Origin: UBA6912 sp963792895
GTDB lineage: Bacteria; Actinomycetota; Acidimicrobiia; Spongiisociales; UBA5794
Length of the DNA stretch: 64,000 nt
Direction: 5' to 3'
Assembly (NCBI GenBank): GCA_963792895.1
Contig: CAWBYA010000004.1
Location: 1-64,000 of the forward strand
Notes under the pieces: model-generated
The model's input: only the letters and a program-made list of their open reading frames with translations
What the model was told of the DNA's origin: nothing
Databases searched by the model: none
Program-made: the position numbers and the translations under genes
Part shown: positions 25,665 to 33,791 of the stretch, piece after piece
How positions within the stretch are numbered: position 1 is the first letter of the stretch
How the letters are laid out: each line of letters opens with the position of its first letter

Positions 25665-27125
25665 TCAGCGGCTGCGACGCTTGCGCGAGGCGCCGCTCGA
25701 GTTGCGCCGCGGTGCTCCCTTCCGGGTCGATCCGCCGCCGCCGGTGCGTTGCCCGCCTCCACGGCCCTGATTGCCGCTCTGCGCGCCGCGGGCGGTGGAA
25801 CGTGAAGGTGCCTTGCCCTTGCGGGCGGAGGCCTTGCCGCCGGACGAGCGCTTCTTCGTGGCCTTGCCGCCGGTGTGACGCTTGGCGTCGCGGCTGCCGC
25901 CGGCGGCGTTGCGGCTGCCTTTTCTCGAGCGTTGCTCGTGAGCGGGATGGGAGGCGGTCCCACCACGCTGGGAGGAACGGCCGAGCGTGTCCCCACCGTC
26001 GTCGTGAAACGCTGCGGTGGTGGGTTCACTCAACTCGGATGCGAGCCCGAGCTCCCTCTGGAGCCGCCGGCTCGCTTTCGCCTGGCCGTGCAGGATCATG
26101 GAGACGACGTGGCCGCCCGCTCCCGCTCGAGCGGTACGTCCCGAACGATGGAGGTAGGCCTTGTGATCGTCCGGCGGGTCGTAGTGGACGACACAGTCGA
26201 CGCCGTCGACGTGGATGCCGCGGGCAGCGACGTCTGTGGCTACCAGGGCTTCGACGGTGCCGCGCGTGAAGTCGCGCAGCGCACGGTCCCTCTGCCGCTG
26301 CGACCTGCCGCCATGTATCGCAGCGGCCCGGACGCCCCTACGGATGAGGAGCTGGGCCAGGCGGTCGGCACCTTGTCGGGTGCGCGTGAACACGAGCGTC
26401 GACCCGAAGGAGGACACGACGTCCACGACATGGCCGAGTCGTGCTGCGTGCTCGACACGCCAGAAGTGGTGGCGTGCCGTACCCGAGTCTTGTCCTTCCG
26501 CTCCGACCTCGTGGCGAACGGGATTCCGCTGGTAGCGCTGGGTGAGCACCGCGACGTCGCCATCGAGAGTTGCCGAGAACATGACGGTCTGGCGGCCACG
26601 CGGCGTCTCGTCGAGCAGGCGCCGGACTTGTGGGAGGAATCCCATGTCTGCCATCCGGTCGGCTTCGTCGACGACGACCTGCGTGACGGCGTCGAGGTGC
26701 ACGTCGCCGGCCTCGAGCAGGTCGATGAGGCGTCCGGGGCAGGCGATCAAGACGTCGACGCCGCGGCGAAGCTTGGCTCGCTGCGGATGGTAGGGAACTC
26801 CTCCGTACACCGTGAGCAGTCGGAGCCCTCGGCCGGCGGCGACCGGTGCGAGCTCGCGACGGATCTGCTCAGCGAGCTCGCGAGTGGGGGAGAGGATCAG
26901 CGCCTTGGGTCGGTGAGGTGCTGCTTTGGCAACGGTGGCGAGGATGGGAAGCCCGAACGCCAATGTCTTGCCCGACCCGGTCGGTGCCCGGCCGCACACG
27001 TCTCTGCCCGCCAGAGCATCGGGGATGCTGGCTGCTTGGATCGGAAAGGGCGACCGGATACCCGCCTTGGCGAGGGGGGACGTGATTTCCCGCGGCAGGC
27101 CGAGGTCGGCGAATGTCATGGACAT
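25665..27125 (-). CDS. DEAD-box RNA helicase (RhlE-like)
   Basis: The 486-residue protein has all core motifs: Q-motif FPIQAASIP, motif I APTGSGKT, PTRELAEQ, GG, VVDEADRMADMGF (DEAD as DEAD), SAT in MFSATLD, and HRSGRTARAG. The last ~100 residues are a Lys/Arg/Gly/Ser-rich basic tail (KKRSSGGKASARKGKAPSRS, then GGG and RKRRSR) that likely binds RNA non-specifically. Such helicases unwind RNA in ribosome assembly or decay. ATG 27125, with a second ATG two codons later as alternative. Confidence 0.93.
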   Translation of the reverse strand: MSMTFADLGLPREITSPLAKAGIRSPFPIQAASIPDALAGRDVCGRAPTGSGKTLAFGLPILATVAKAAPHRPKALILSPTRELAEQIRRELAPVAAGRGLRLLTVYGGVPYHPQRAKLRRGVDVLIACPGRLIDLLEAGDVHLDAVTQVVVDEADRMADMGFLPQVRRLLDETPRGRQTVMFSATLDGDVAVLTQRYQRNPVRHEVGAEGQDSGTARHHFWRVEHAARLGHVVDVVSSFGSTLVFTRTRQGADRLAQLLIRRGVRAAAIHGGRSQRQRDRALRDFTRGTVEALVATDVAARGIHVDGVDCVVHYDPPDDHKAYLHRSGRTARAGAGGHVVSMILHGQAKASRRLQRELGLASELSEPTTAAFHDDGGDTLGRSSQRGGTASHPAHEQRSRKGSRNAAGGSRDAKRHTGGKATKKRSSGGKASARKGKAPSRSTARGAQSGNQGRGGGQRTGGGGSTRKGAPRRNSSGASRKRRSR

Positions 27126-27345
27126 GATGGGGCTCCCGGCCCTCGAGGTGGGCTGTGTTCGGCTCGTTCATACTGACTCGACCGGCGAGCGGTCGCGGGG
27201 TACAACGAGGCGGTCACACCCGAAAGAGATCGGTGCCGTGGCTCCAGGATGCGCACCGCTCTTGCGGCGCCTGCCTCCATTCTGGGGCGGCACCCGGCAG
27301 GTTAGCCGGTGAGTGGATGCGCCGGAAGGAGGCGCCCCCGCCGTT

Positions 27346-28608
27346 TCAGCGCAGCACGTGTGCAAGCCGGGTGATGCCGGCCACGATGGCGTTGGTGGGT
27401 TGCGCGGCGTAGCAGAGGCGGAAGAAGCCTGGTTCGGATATGCGGCACGCCGCCCCCGGCGTCAGGTTGACGTTCGCCTCGTGGAGCATCCGTCGCCACA
27501 GCTCCTGCTCGCCCCGCGCGCTCTGCTCCCGCATGGCGTCGCGGAGGTCGCAGAGAACGAAGATCCCCGCCTCGGCGGTCATGTGGGCGATCCCGGCGGC
27601 GTCGAGCGTTTCGGAGACGCGGCTGTACGCCTCGCCCAGGCGGCGGCGCAGCTCCATCCGGTACCGGTCAACCCAGGCACCGTCTGAGATCGCCTCCCCG
27701 AGCAGCCATTGGGTGTGCCCGGACACCGCCCCCCAATACGCAAGCGCATCGACGGCCGCCACGACTCCCTCGTTCTCGCTGACCAGTACCCCGCATCGCA
27801 ACCCGCTCGCCCCGAGGTCTTTGCTGAATGCCCACACGATGTGGATACGTTCGCCGAGATTTCGGCGTAGCGCCGCGACGCTGGTGAAGGGTGTGGCGCC
27901 GAAGACGGACAACGCATAGATCTCATCGAATACGACATGGACGTCGTGGTGGTCGGCCCACTCGAGCACGGCGGACATGTCATCGATGGTCGCAACTCGG
28001 CCGAGCGGGTTGTCCGGGTTGGTGAAGAGCAGTGCTCGCACCGGCCTCTCGCTGGCCGCCATCGCCTCGTCGAGCACTCCCTGAGTGAGCCGAAAGCCGT
28101 CGGCGCTGTCGCGGGGAACGGGGACGATCTCGAGCCCGTTGCGTGTCTCGAGGTCGGCCCAGAAGCCCGAATAGCTCGGCGTTGGCACGAGCACTGCATC
28201 GCCCGGATCAGCGATTGTGTAGAAGAGCGTCTCGAGCACCGTCCCGGCGCCGGCGAGGACTGCGATCTGTTCCGGAGCGAACTCCCTGCCGAGAAAGGTC
28301 CTGCCCATGAACGAGGCGAGGCGCTCCCGAAACCCGAGCGAACCGGTCATTGCGTCGTAGGCGAGGACACGGGGCGGCGGCGGGGCGGAAGGTGCCAGCT
28401 TTGGGAGCAGCAGGTCGCCCATGAGCGTGTTCTCGGCGATACACATCGCAACGTAGCCGTGCGGGTTGTCCACCGGGTGCCAGGCGTTGTCGACGCAAGC
28501 GAAGTGTGCGCCGATGTACTCGGCCGTCGGGGGGTGGGAGACGAGTGCAGCACCGCGTCGCGAGAGCGTCCGGACGGCCGGCGTGGCGATCGAGCTCGTC
28601 TTGTTCAT
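27346..28608 (-). CDS. Class I/II PLP aminotransferase (ACC-synthase-like)
   Basis: The 420-residue enzyme starts at ATG 28608, overlapping the preceding gene by ATGA. It has the fold-type I motifs NPDNPLG, VVFDEIYA and the PLP-lysine segment FSKDLGASGLRCG, followed by the Arg of FFRLCYA. The SKDLGxxGxRxG pattern and the N-terminal NPHGYVAMCIAEN resemble 1-aminocyclopropane-1-carboxylate synthases and related aminotransferases. The exact amino acid substrate cannot be told. It is co-transcribed with a beta-hydroxyacid dehydrogenase, suggesting a small catabolic or biosynthetic pair. Confidence 0.85.
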   Translation of the reverse strand: MNKTSSIATPAVRTLSRRGAALVSHPPTAEYIGAHFACVDNAWHPVDNPHGYVAMCIAENTLMGDLLLPKLAPSAPPPPRVLAYDAMTGSLGFRERLASFMGRTFLGREFAPEQIAVLAGAGTVLETLFYTIADPGDAVLVPTPSYSGFWADLETRNGLEIVPVPRDSADGFRLTQGVLDEAMAASERPVRALLFTNPDNPLGRVATIDDMSAVLEWADHHDVHVVFDEIYALSVFGATPFTSVAALRRNLGERIHIVWAFSKDLGASGLRCGVLVSENEGVVAAVDALAYWGAVSGHTQWLLGEAISDGAWVDRYRMELRRRLGEAYSRVSETLDAAGIAHMTAEAGIFVLCDLRDAMREQSARGEQELWRRMLHEANVNLTPGAACRISEPGFFRLCYAAQPTNAIVAGITRLAHVLR

Positions 28609-29519
28609 GTCTCTGCCACGCCCGTCCACTCGACGCTCGACAGCGACGCCAGGGCGAGCAGCAAAGCTTGCGTGCCGTTGCCTCCTCCGCCCTGGGCTTG
28701 GAGCGCCACGTAGAGCTGCTGGGCGAGCGCCAGACCCGGGACGGCCACATGCATGCTTTCGGCCTCGCGAAGAGCGATGCCCATGTCTTTGACGAAGTGG
28801 TCGACGAAGAACCCGGGAGCGAAGTCGCCACTGAGCATGCGAGGGCCGTAGTTGCTGAGCGACCACGATCCGGCGGCGCCCCCACTGACGGCTTGGAGGG
28901 TCTTGTCGAGATCGAGCCCGGCTTGCTGGGCGTAGAGCAGCGCTTCGCAGACGCCGACCATCCCGCTTGCGATGAGGATCTGGTTCACCATCTTGGTGTG
29001 TTGCCCAGCGCCCGGTCCGCCGAGGTGAGTGATGGTGCCGCCGAGCACCTCGAACAGAGGCCAGGCACGGGTCACATCCGACACGTCACCCCCGACCATG
29101 ATCGAGAGCGTTGCGTTGCGAGCTCCCACATCGCCGCCGGACACGGGGGCGTCGATGGCACCGACGTTGCGTGCGGCGGCCGCAGCGTGGATCTCTCGTG
29201 CCAGCGACGGCTCGCTGGTCGTCATGTCGATGATGACGCTGCCCGGCCGTGCAGCTGCGACGATCCCGTCGGCCGCAAGGAACACTTCTCGCACGTCCGA
29301 TGGGTATCCGACGATGGAGAAGACGAGGTCGCTGCGTCCGGCAACCTCGGCGGGAGAGCCGGCCCAGTGGGCACCTCTTGATTCCAGCGTGCGCGCCCGG
29401 CTACGGGTGCGGGTGTAAACGGTGACGTCGTATCCGGCGTCGATCACGTGAGCGCACATCGCACCACCCATGACCCCGGTTCCGATCCAACCGATGCGGG
29501 TCGTCGTTGGGCTGGTCAT
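28605..29519 (-). CDS. 3-Hydroxyisobutyrate dehydrogenase-family oxidoreductase
   Basis: The 304-residue protein has the N-terminal NAD(P)-binding motif IGWIGTGVMGGAMCAH, the substrate motif DAPVSGGDVGARN and the catalytic Lys in GQHTKMVNQ. These define the beta-hydroxyacid dehydrogenase family, which includes 3-hydroxyisobutyrate dehydrogenase, tartronate semialdehyde reductase and succinic semialdehyde reductases. The substrate is not resolvable from sequence. ATG 29519; its stop overlaps the aminotransferase start. Confidence 0.9.
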   Translation of the reverse strand: MTSPTTTRIGWIGTGVMGGAMCAHVIDAGYDVTVYTRTRSRARTLESRGAHWAGSPAEVAGRSDLVFSIVGYPSDVREVFLAADGIVAAARPGSVIIDMTTSEPSLAREIHAAAAARNVGAIDAPVSGGDVGARNATLSIMVGGDVSDVTRAWPLFEVLGGTITHLGGPGAGQHTKMVNQILIASGMVGVCEALLYAQQAGLDLDKTLQAVSGGAAGSWSLSNYGPRMLSGDFAPGFFVDHFVKDMGIALREAESMHVAVPGLALAQQLYVALQAQGGGGNGTQALLLALASLSSVEWTGVAET

Positions 29520-29619
29520 GAACGCTCCTCGGCCGTCGAATCGGGCTCGACATTACCGGCAGGGCACAAGCGGCCGAGCCTGCGTCGATGGAGCCGAGCC
29601 CCTGAGGACGCCCGACTCG

Positions 29620-29940
29620 TCAGGTCTCGTCTTCGAGAGAGCGGAGGAATCGCTCGATCGACCGTTCGCCAACCGACTCCCCATATCGATCGTCGAGCAC
29701 GGAGCGCATGTGGTGGATGACCTCGTTGCGTTCGTCCGCCTCGGTGCCGACCGATCGGTCGAACAGCTTGGTGCCATCGATCCAGGGCTTCGAGTCGTTC
29801 ATCGCCCACGGGATCAGGATGAGCCAGGACCACACCCTGCGGCTGCCCGCTTGCGTGCTGCGGACCAAACCGACGCAGCCGTACGGCAGCGTCTCCCAAC
29901 CCATTCCCGGCACGAGGTCGGCGGGCTCCTCGCTCACCAC
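29620..29940 (-). CDS. Hypothetical protein
   Basis: The 106-residue product starts at GTG 29940 behind a perfect GGAGGTGA ribosome site; an ATG nearer to that site is in a different frame. It has an amphipathic middle (WSWLILIPWAMNDSKPW) and a helical acidic C-terminus. No signal peptide is seen, no family recognised. It follows the 149-aa gene by 47 bp on the same strand. Confidence 0.6.
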   Translation of the reverse strand: MVSEEPADLVPGMGWETLPYGCVGLVRSTQAGSRRVWSWLILIPWAMNDSKPWIDGTKLFDRSVGTEADERNEVIHHMRSVLDDRYGESVGERSIERFLRSLEDET

Positions 29941-29987
29941 TGTTCATCACCTCCGTCGATGCACATGACCGTAGCGGCGTGCGGTGC

Positions 29988-30437
29988 TCAACCGCCGCCG
30001 ATCTCGATATCGAACGCGTCGTAGACGAGATCGGCGCCGCGATGCCGGTGTCGTGCCAATGCACCCAGCAGACCGAGAGTCGCGTCACGTACCTCGTCTG
30101 CCTCATCCTCGTCCGGCGCATGTTCGAGCGCCTCGATCCGAGCCGCAATCGCCTCCACCTGCGCCGCCAGAGGGTCGTGCTCGGCCCGCAGGGCTTCAAC
30201 CCGGTCAGACAGCCTCGGTGCGTCGGCGACGATCCGAGACATGATGCCGTCCGGCCCTTCCACCTCGGAGATGTGACCGGCGAGCGCCCGCTGCAGTTCG
30301 CGCACATCGCGACGAACGTTCGTCGCCCACGTCGCCCGTCCGCTCGGGGATGCAAGCGAGGCGTCGAGGTCCATCATGGCTCCGTGCAGGGCAACCCGCC
30401 GCAGCCGAGCCGCATGTACAACGTCGTTTCCGTCCAT
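29988..30437 (-). CDS. Helical protein, possibly hemerythrin-like
   Basis: The 149-residue protein is almost wholly helical, with repeated pattern positions (RRVALHGAMMDLD, LAGHISEVEGPDG, LRAEHDPLAAQ, LARHRHRGADLVYDAF). The spaced His/Glu residues resemble a degraded or divergent hemerythrin four-helix bundle, but the full set of iron ligands is not obvious. ATG 30437. It pairs with the 106-aa gene downstream. Function unknown. Confidence 0.6.
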   Translation of the reverse strand: MDGNDVVHAARLRRVALHGAMMDLDASLASPSGRATWATNVRRDVRELQRALAGHISEVEGPDGIMSRIVADAPRLSDRVEALRAEHDPLAAQVEAIAARIEALEHAPDEDEADEVRDATLGLLGALARHRHRGADLVYDAFDIEIGGG

Positions 30438-30512
30438 GACTCCTCCTCAGGCTCGCCTCGTCAGGCACGGAGACCCAGTATGGTCCAGCCCGGCATCCAG
30501 CCAGTCGGGCCG

Positions 30513-31070
30513 TCAGAAGGTGCGCCGCATCACCGGTCTCGTCGGGGAGGACCTGCCCACCTCTGTGAATCCTGCGTCACGAAACATCGACACCAGACCC
30601 CACCACGCATCGCTCGACCGCATGCGAGCCCTGTCGAGCGGATAGCCCTCGACTGCCGACGCTCCTTGTGATTGGGCGTAGTCGGTGGCGGCGTCGACGA
30701 GGGCTGAAGCGATGTTGCGGCGTCGCCGGTCGCGTCTGATGTAGAAACACACGATGGCCCACAGGTCGTCGGGTGAGGCGCCCCGGCCGGTCACGGGCGA
30801 CCGCTCCAGCCGCCCGTACAGCCGCTGCGGTCCAACCGAGACCCACCCAACCACCTCGCCACCTTCGTATGCCAACAGCCCCGGGGGCGTGTCATCCACG
30901 AGACGCCTGAACGCTTCTCGATTGCGATCCCCATGGCTTCGTTCGAACTCGGCGCTGGTCTGCCGTGGCCACATACACCAGCAGCCGGCATACGCGCCGT
31001 TCGGCCCAAAGAGCGCCACGAGATCGTCCCACCGATCCGGGGTCAGGGGCTGGACCTCGAGCTTGTCCAT
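30513..31070 (-). CDS. GNAT-family N-acetyltransferase
   Basis: The 185-residue protein has the acetyl-CoA binding region (IVCFYIRRDRRRRNIASALVDAATDYA, motif A, R-x-x-G/N-x-A replaced by RRRNIA) and the preceding GGEVVGWVSVGP strand. The N-terminal CWCMWPRQ segment is common in a GNAT subfamily that acts on unknown small substrates. It starts at ATG 31070, divergent from the UspA gene. Confidence 0.85.
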   Translation of the reverse strand: MDKLEVQPLTPDRWDDLVALFGPNGAYAGCWCMWPRQTSAEFERSHGDRNREAFRRLVDDTPPGLLAYEGGEVVGWVSVGPQRLYGRLERSPVTGRGASPDDLWAIVCFYIRRDRRRRNIASALVDAATDYAQSQGASAVEGYPLDRARMRSSDAWWGLVSMFRDAGFTEVGRSSPTRPVMRRTF

Positions 31071-31206
31071 AAGGCGAATCTAGACCCGGTGGCGGCACAT
31101 GTGCTGCGAGTTGCGCCTCTGTCGAATCGCCGCTTTGGGGCGCGACTCGGATGATGCTTTGGCGCTTCGTCGGCACCCTCCTAGCCTGCTGGCGTCGAGG
31201 AGAGGA

Positions 31207-31662
31207 ATGGCGACGAATCGCATCGAGGCCGTGTTGGTAGCTACCGACTTGCACGAGAAATCGGACGGCGCGTTGCGCTACGGCGCCTACCTGGCCGACT
31301 TGCTCCAAGCAACCGTCGTTGTCGTCCACGTCGTCGCCAGTCGCGACCTCGACCTGGACGATGTGGCCCACCGACAGGACCATCTCGGCGCACGCGCGCT
31401 GCACCACGCCGAGGCGGAGCTGAGCGAGCAGGCGACGCGGGTGCTCGGCGAGCGACCCGTCACGACCGAGATCCGGTTCGGTGACCCCGCCCTCGAAGTC
31501 ATCGCCGCCGCTCAGGACCACGGTGCCGGGATGATCGTCGTGACCGTCGAATCGCGCAGCCGCATCGGCAAGCTGCTTCTCGGAAGCCACGCCCAGCAGG
31601 TGCTTCTCGAGTCTCCCCTCCCCGTGGTTGGGGTCAAGCCGAGCTGGAAACCTCCGGCATAG
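31207..31662 (+). CDS. Universal stress protein (UspA family)
   Basis: The 151-residue protein starts at ATG 31207 after GGAGAGG. It shows VLVATDLHEKSDGALRYGAYLA at the N-terminus and the ATP-binding-type ending GSHAQQVLLESPLPVVGVKP, with G-x2-G-x9-G(S/T) spacing degenerate but recognisable (VTVESRSRIGKLLLGSHA). UspA proteins act in stress survival. It ends 7 bp before the methyltransferase gene, so the two form a small operon. Confidence 0.88.
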   Translation: MATNRIEAVLVATDLHEKSDGALRYGAYLADLLQATVVVVHVVASRDLDLDDVAHRQDHLGARALHHAEAELSEQATRVLGERPVTTEIRFGDPALEVIAAAQDHGAGMIVVTVESRSRIGKLLLGSHAQQVLLESPLPVVGVKPSWKPPA

Positions 31663-31669
31663 GGGCTGC

Positions 31670-32452
31670 GTGACGGACGTCATCGTCACGATCGACACCG
31701 CCGTGGGCCGGATCGTCCTCCACGTTCCGGACGGGGCTGAGCCCGTGACCCCGGCGAGCGTCGTGGCGATCCGCGGCGTCGCTGCCGGCGGCGGCACGGT
31801 GAGCGGCATTGGCATCGACTGGGGCACCGGAACGGGTGGCCTCGCCATTGCGGCTGCACGCACCGGTGGTGTCGAGCGGGTGATTGCCGCCGATGTGAAC
31901 CCGGCCAGCCTGGCAGCTGCGAGATCGAACGCACGACGCAACGGCGTTGCGAAGATCGTCACAACCGCACTCGTCGACGGCTTCAGACCGCTCGACGCAG
32001 ACGCCGCCAGGGATCTCTCCGCGTTGGAGGGGGCTGTTGACTTCGTCGTCGCCAATGCACCGGGGAGTGAAGAGGGCGATGGCCTGGGATGGCGTCGCAC
32101 CGTGCTGGCCGGTGCGGCGACAATGTTGCGCTCAGGTGCTCCAGTGCTCCTCCAAGTGTCCCGGCAGTACGGCGAGGCCCGGATCCGCGAGCTTGCGGGC
32201 AGCGGCTACGACTACGAGGGCTGTGTCGGCGAAAGCGGGTGGGAGCCTTTCGATCTCTCGAGGGCGGATCTCGCCGCGCTCGCTCGTCGGTATGTTGCCG
32301 AGGAAGCTCGCGGCGGGCTGCCCTACAGCTTCAGGCTCGACGGAGTCGGGCATGCCGGCGAGGTTTCCGCAACGGACGCACTCGAGGCGTGCGCAGCAGC
32401 GGGAGGTTCACCGTTGACGAAGTGGCAGCTGCACCTCTACAGGCGGCGGTGA
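31670..32452 (+). CDS. SAM-dependent methyltransferase
   Basis: The 260-residue protein starts at GTG 31670 (AGGGG upstream). It has motif I IDWGTGTGGLAIAAA, motif II VIAADVNPASLAAARSNA and motif IV region FVVANAPG, close to the NPPY-type signature of HemK/PrmA-like enzymes but with APG instead of PPY. That variation leaves the substrate open. It follows uspA by 7 bp. There is no downstream partner. Confidence 0.78.
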   Translation: MTDVIVTIDTAVGRIVLHVPDGAEPVTPASVVAIRGVAAGGGTVSGIGIDWGTGTGGLAIAAARTGGVERVIAADVNPASLAAARSNARRNGVAKIVTTALVDGFRPLDADAARDLSALEGAVDFVVANAPGSEEGDGLGWRRTVLAGAATMLRSGAPVLLQVSRQYGEARIRELAGSGYDYEGCVGESGWEPFDLSRADLAALARRYVAEEARGGLPYSFRLDGVGHAGEVSATDALEACAAAGGSPLTKWQLHLYRRR

Positions 32453-32717
32453 TTCGGCGAACCCGCAGCCCTGTTGCGGACGGACTCGCTCAGCTCGGCA
32501 GGCGAGGCGCCGGCAGCCGGTGCCAGTAGCGCGTCGGCGCTGTGGCGGGTGCAATGCCGCCAACGTACGCTCGAGCCGCACCAGCGATGGAGGCGCGGGT
32601 CGACGCATTGCGGTGTCTCCCACCGATCCGGGGAGAGAGGCCGCACCTCGGCATTGCCTCAGCCGACCTGCGATGATGGGAGGGGGAGACTGACGCACGG
32701 GCCGTGGAGGTCAGTCG

Positions 32718-32978
32718 ATGAGCATGCTTGGAGCTGCCGAAGAGGCGGCTGGGAAGTGGCGTGCTGCTGATGCAGTGCGGCGCTATCTGGCCGCGCTCGA
32801 GGGCGTACCGTCGGACGTCGATGCAGCCTGGTTCGACGCCGTCGAGGAAGAGTTCGTCCGATTTGCAGCCGCCTACGCGGCGCAACGCAGACTGCCGTAC
32901 AGGCAGTGGCGTGACGCAGGAGTCTCTGCGGAGGTGCTGGAGCGGGCTGGCATCAAGCGATTCCACATGTTGGGCTGA
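32718..32978 (+). CDS. Small hypothetical protein
   Basis: The 86-residue product starts at ATG 32718. It is helical and rich in Ala/Arg/Glu (ADAVRRYLAALEGVPSDVDAAWFDAVEEEFVRF), with a basic C-terminus ending RFHMLG. No membrane segment, signal peptide or Cys. Family unknown; likely real given its normal codon pattern and clean intergenic borders. Confidence 0.6.
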   Translation: MSMLGAAEEAAGKWRAADAVRRYLAALEGVPSDVDAAWFDAVEEEFVRFAAAYAAQRRLPYRQWRDAGVSAEVLERAGIKRFHMLG

Positions 32979-33050
32979 TCTCGGGCGAGCAGCGGCCTGC
33001 GCATCGTGCGTCGCCCGGCGTCTGGTCTTCCGGTCTTCCGGTTCGGATCC

Positions 33051-33791
33051 TCAGTCCATCACCCAGCCGCCGTCGACGTTCAGGGTCTGGCCCGTGATGA
33101 AGCTCGACTGGTCGCCGGCGAGGAACGACACCACAGACGCCACCTCTTCGAACCTGCCGCGCCGCTTCAGCGCCTGAGCCGCCAAGATCTGCCGCTCGTA
33201 GGCGTCCAGGTCGGGGTGCTGCAGCCGCTCCGCCCGAGTCGGGAACGCCCCCGGTGCGACGGCATTGACGCGGATCTCGTGCCCGCCGAGCTCTCGTGCC
33301 AGGGCGCGAGTCAATGCAACGATGGCCCCCTTCGCTGCGACGTACGGCGCCATCTCGGCCCAGTAGCCGTGCCAGACGATCGAGGCGATGTTGACGATTG
33401 CTCCACTCTCGCCCCGGCCGATCATCGAGCGGGCGGCGTGTTGCGCACACAGGAAGTAGGCACGCTGGTTCACGGCGATCGTGTCATCGAGGTCGGCAGC
33501 AGTGACGTCGACGAACGGGCCGGAAGGGAAGACGGCGGCGTTGTTGACCAACACGCGGACGGGCCCGAGATCTGCCGTCGTGCGGCGGAACGCAGCGGCG
33601 ATGTCTCCGTCGCTGCGCAGATCACACTCGACTGGGATGCCGTGCCCGCCGGCCGCCACGATACGCCGAGCGACCTCTGAAGCCGCGTCGAGGTCGATGT
33701 CGACTACCGCAACGCTCACTCCGTCGCCGGCAAGACGGTCGGCGATCGCACCACCGAGAGCGCCCCCGCCGCCGGTGACGAGTGCGCTCAA
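33051..33791 (-). CDS. SDR oxidoreductase of the sugar-acid operon
   Basis: The 246-residue short-chain dehydrogenase starts at TTG 33791, overlapping the preceding stop (TTGA). It has the Gly motif VTGGGGALGGAIA, the NNAA segment, catalytic Ser-Tyr-Lys (NIASIVWHGYW then YVAAKGA) and the C-terminal GQTLNVDGG. It is the last gene of the operon SDR-FAH-dehydratase-SDR. In known deoxysugar pathways an SDR of this kind oxidises the free sugar or the keto-deoxy acid; which of the two SDRs does what cannot be decided here. Confidence 0.87.
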   Translation of the reverse strand: MSALVTGGGGALGGAIADRLAGDGVSVAVVDIDLDAASEVARRIVAAGGHGIPVECDLRSDGDIAAAFRRTTADLGPVRVLVNNAAVFPSGPFVDVTAADLDDTIAVNQRAYFLCAQHAARSMIGRGESGAIVNIASIVWHGYWAEMAPYVAAKGAIVALTRALARELGGHEIRVNAVAPGAFPTRAERLQHPDLDAYERQILAAQALKRRGRFEEVASVVSFLAGDQSSFITGQTLNVDGGWVMD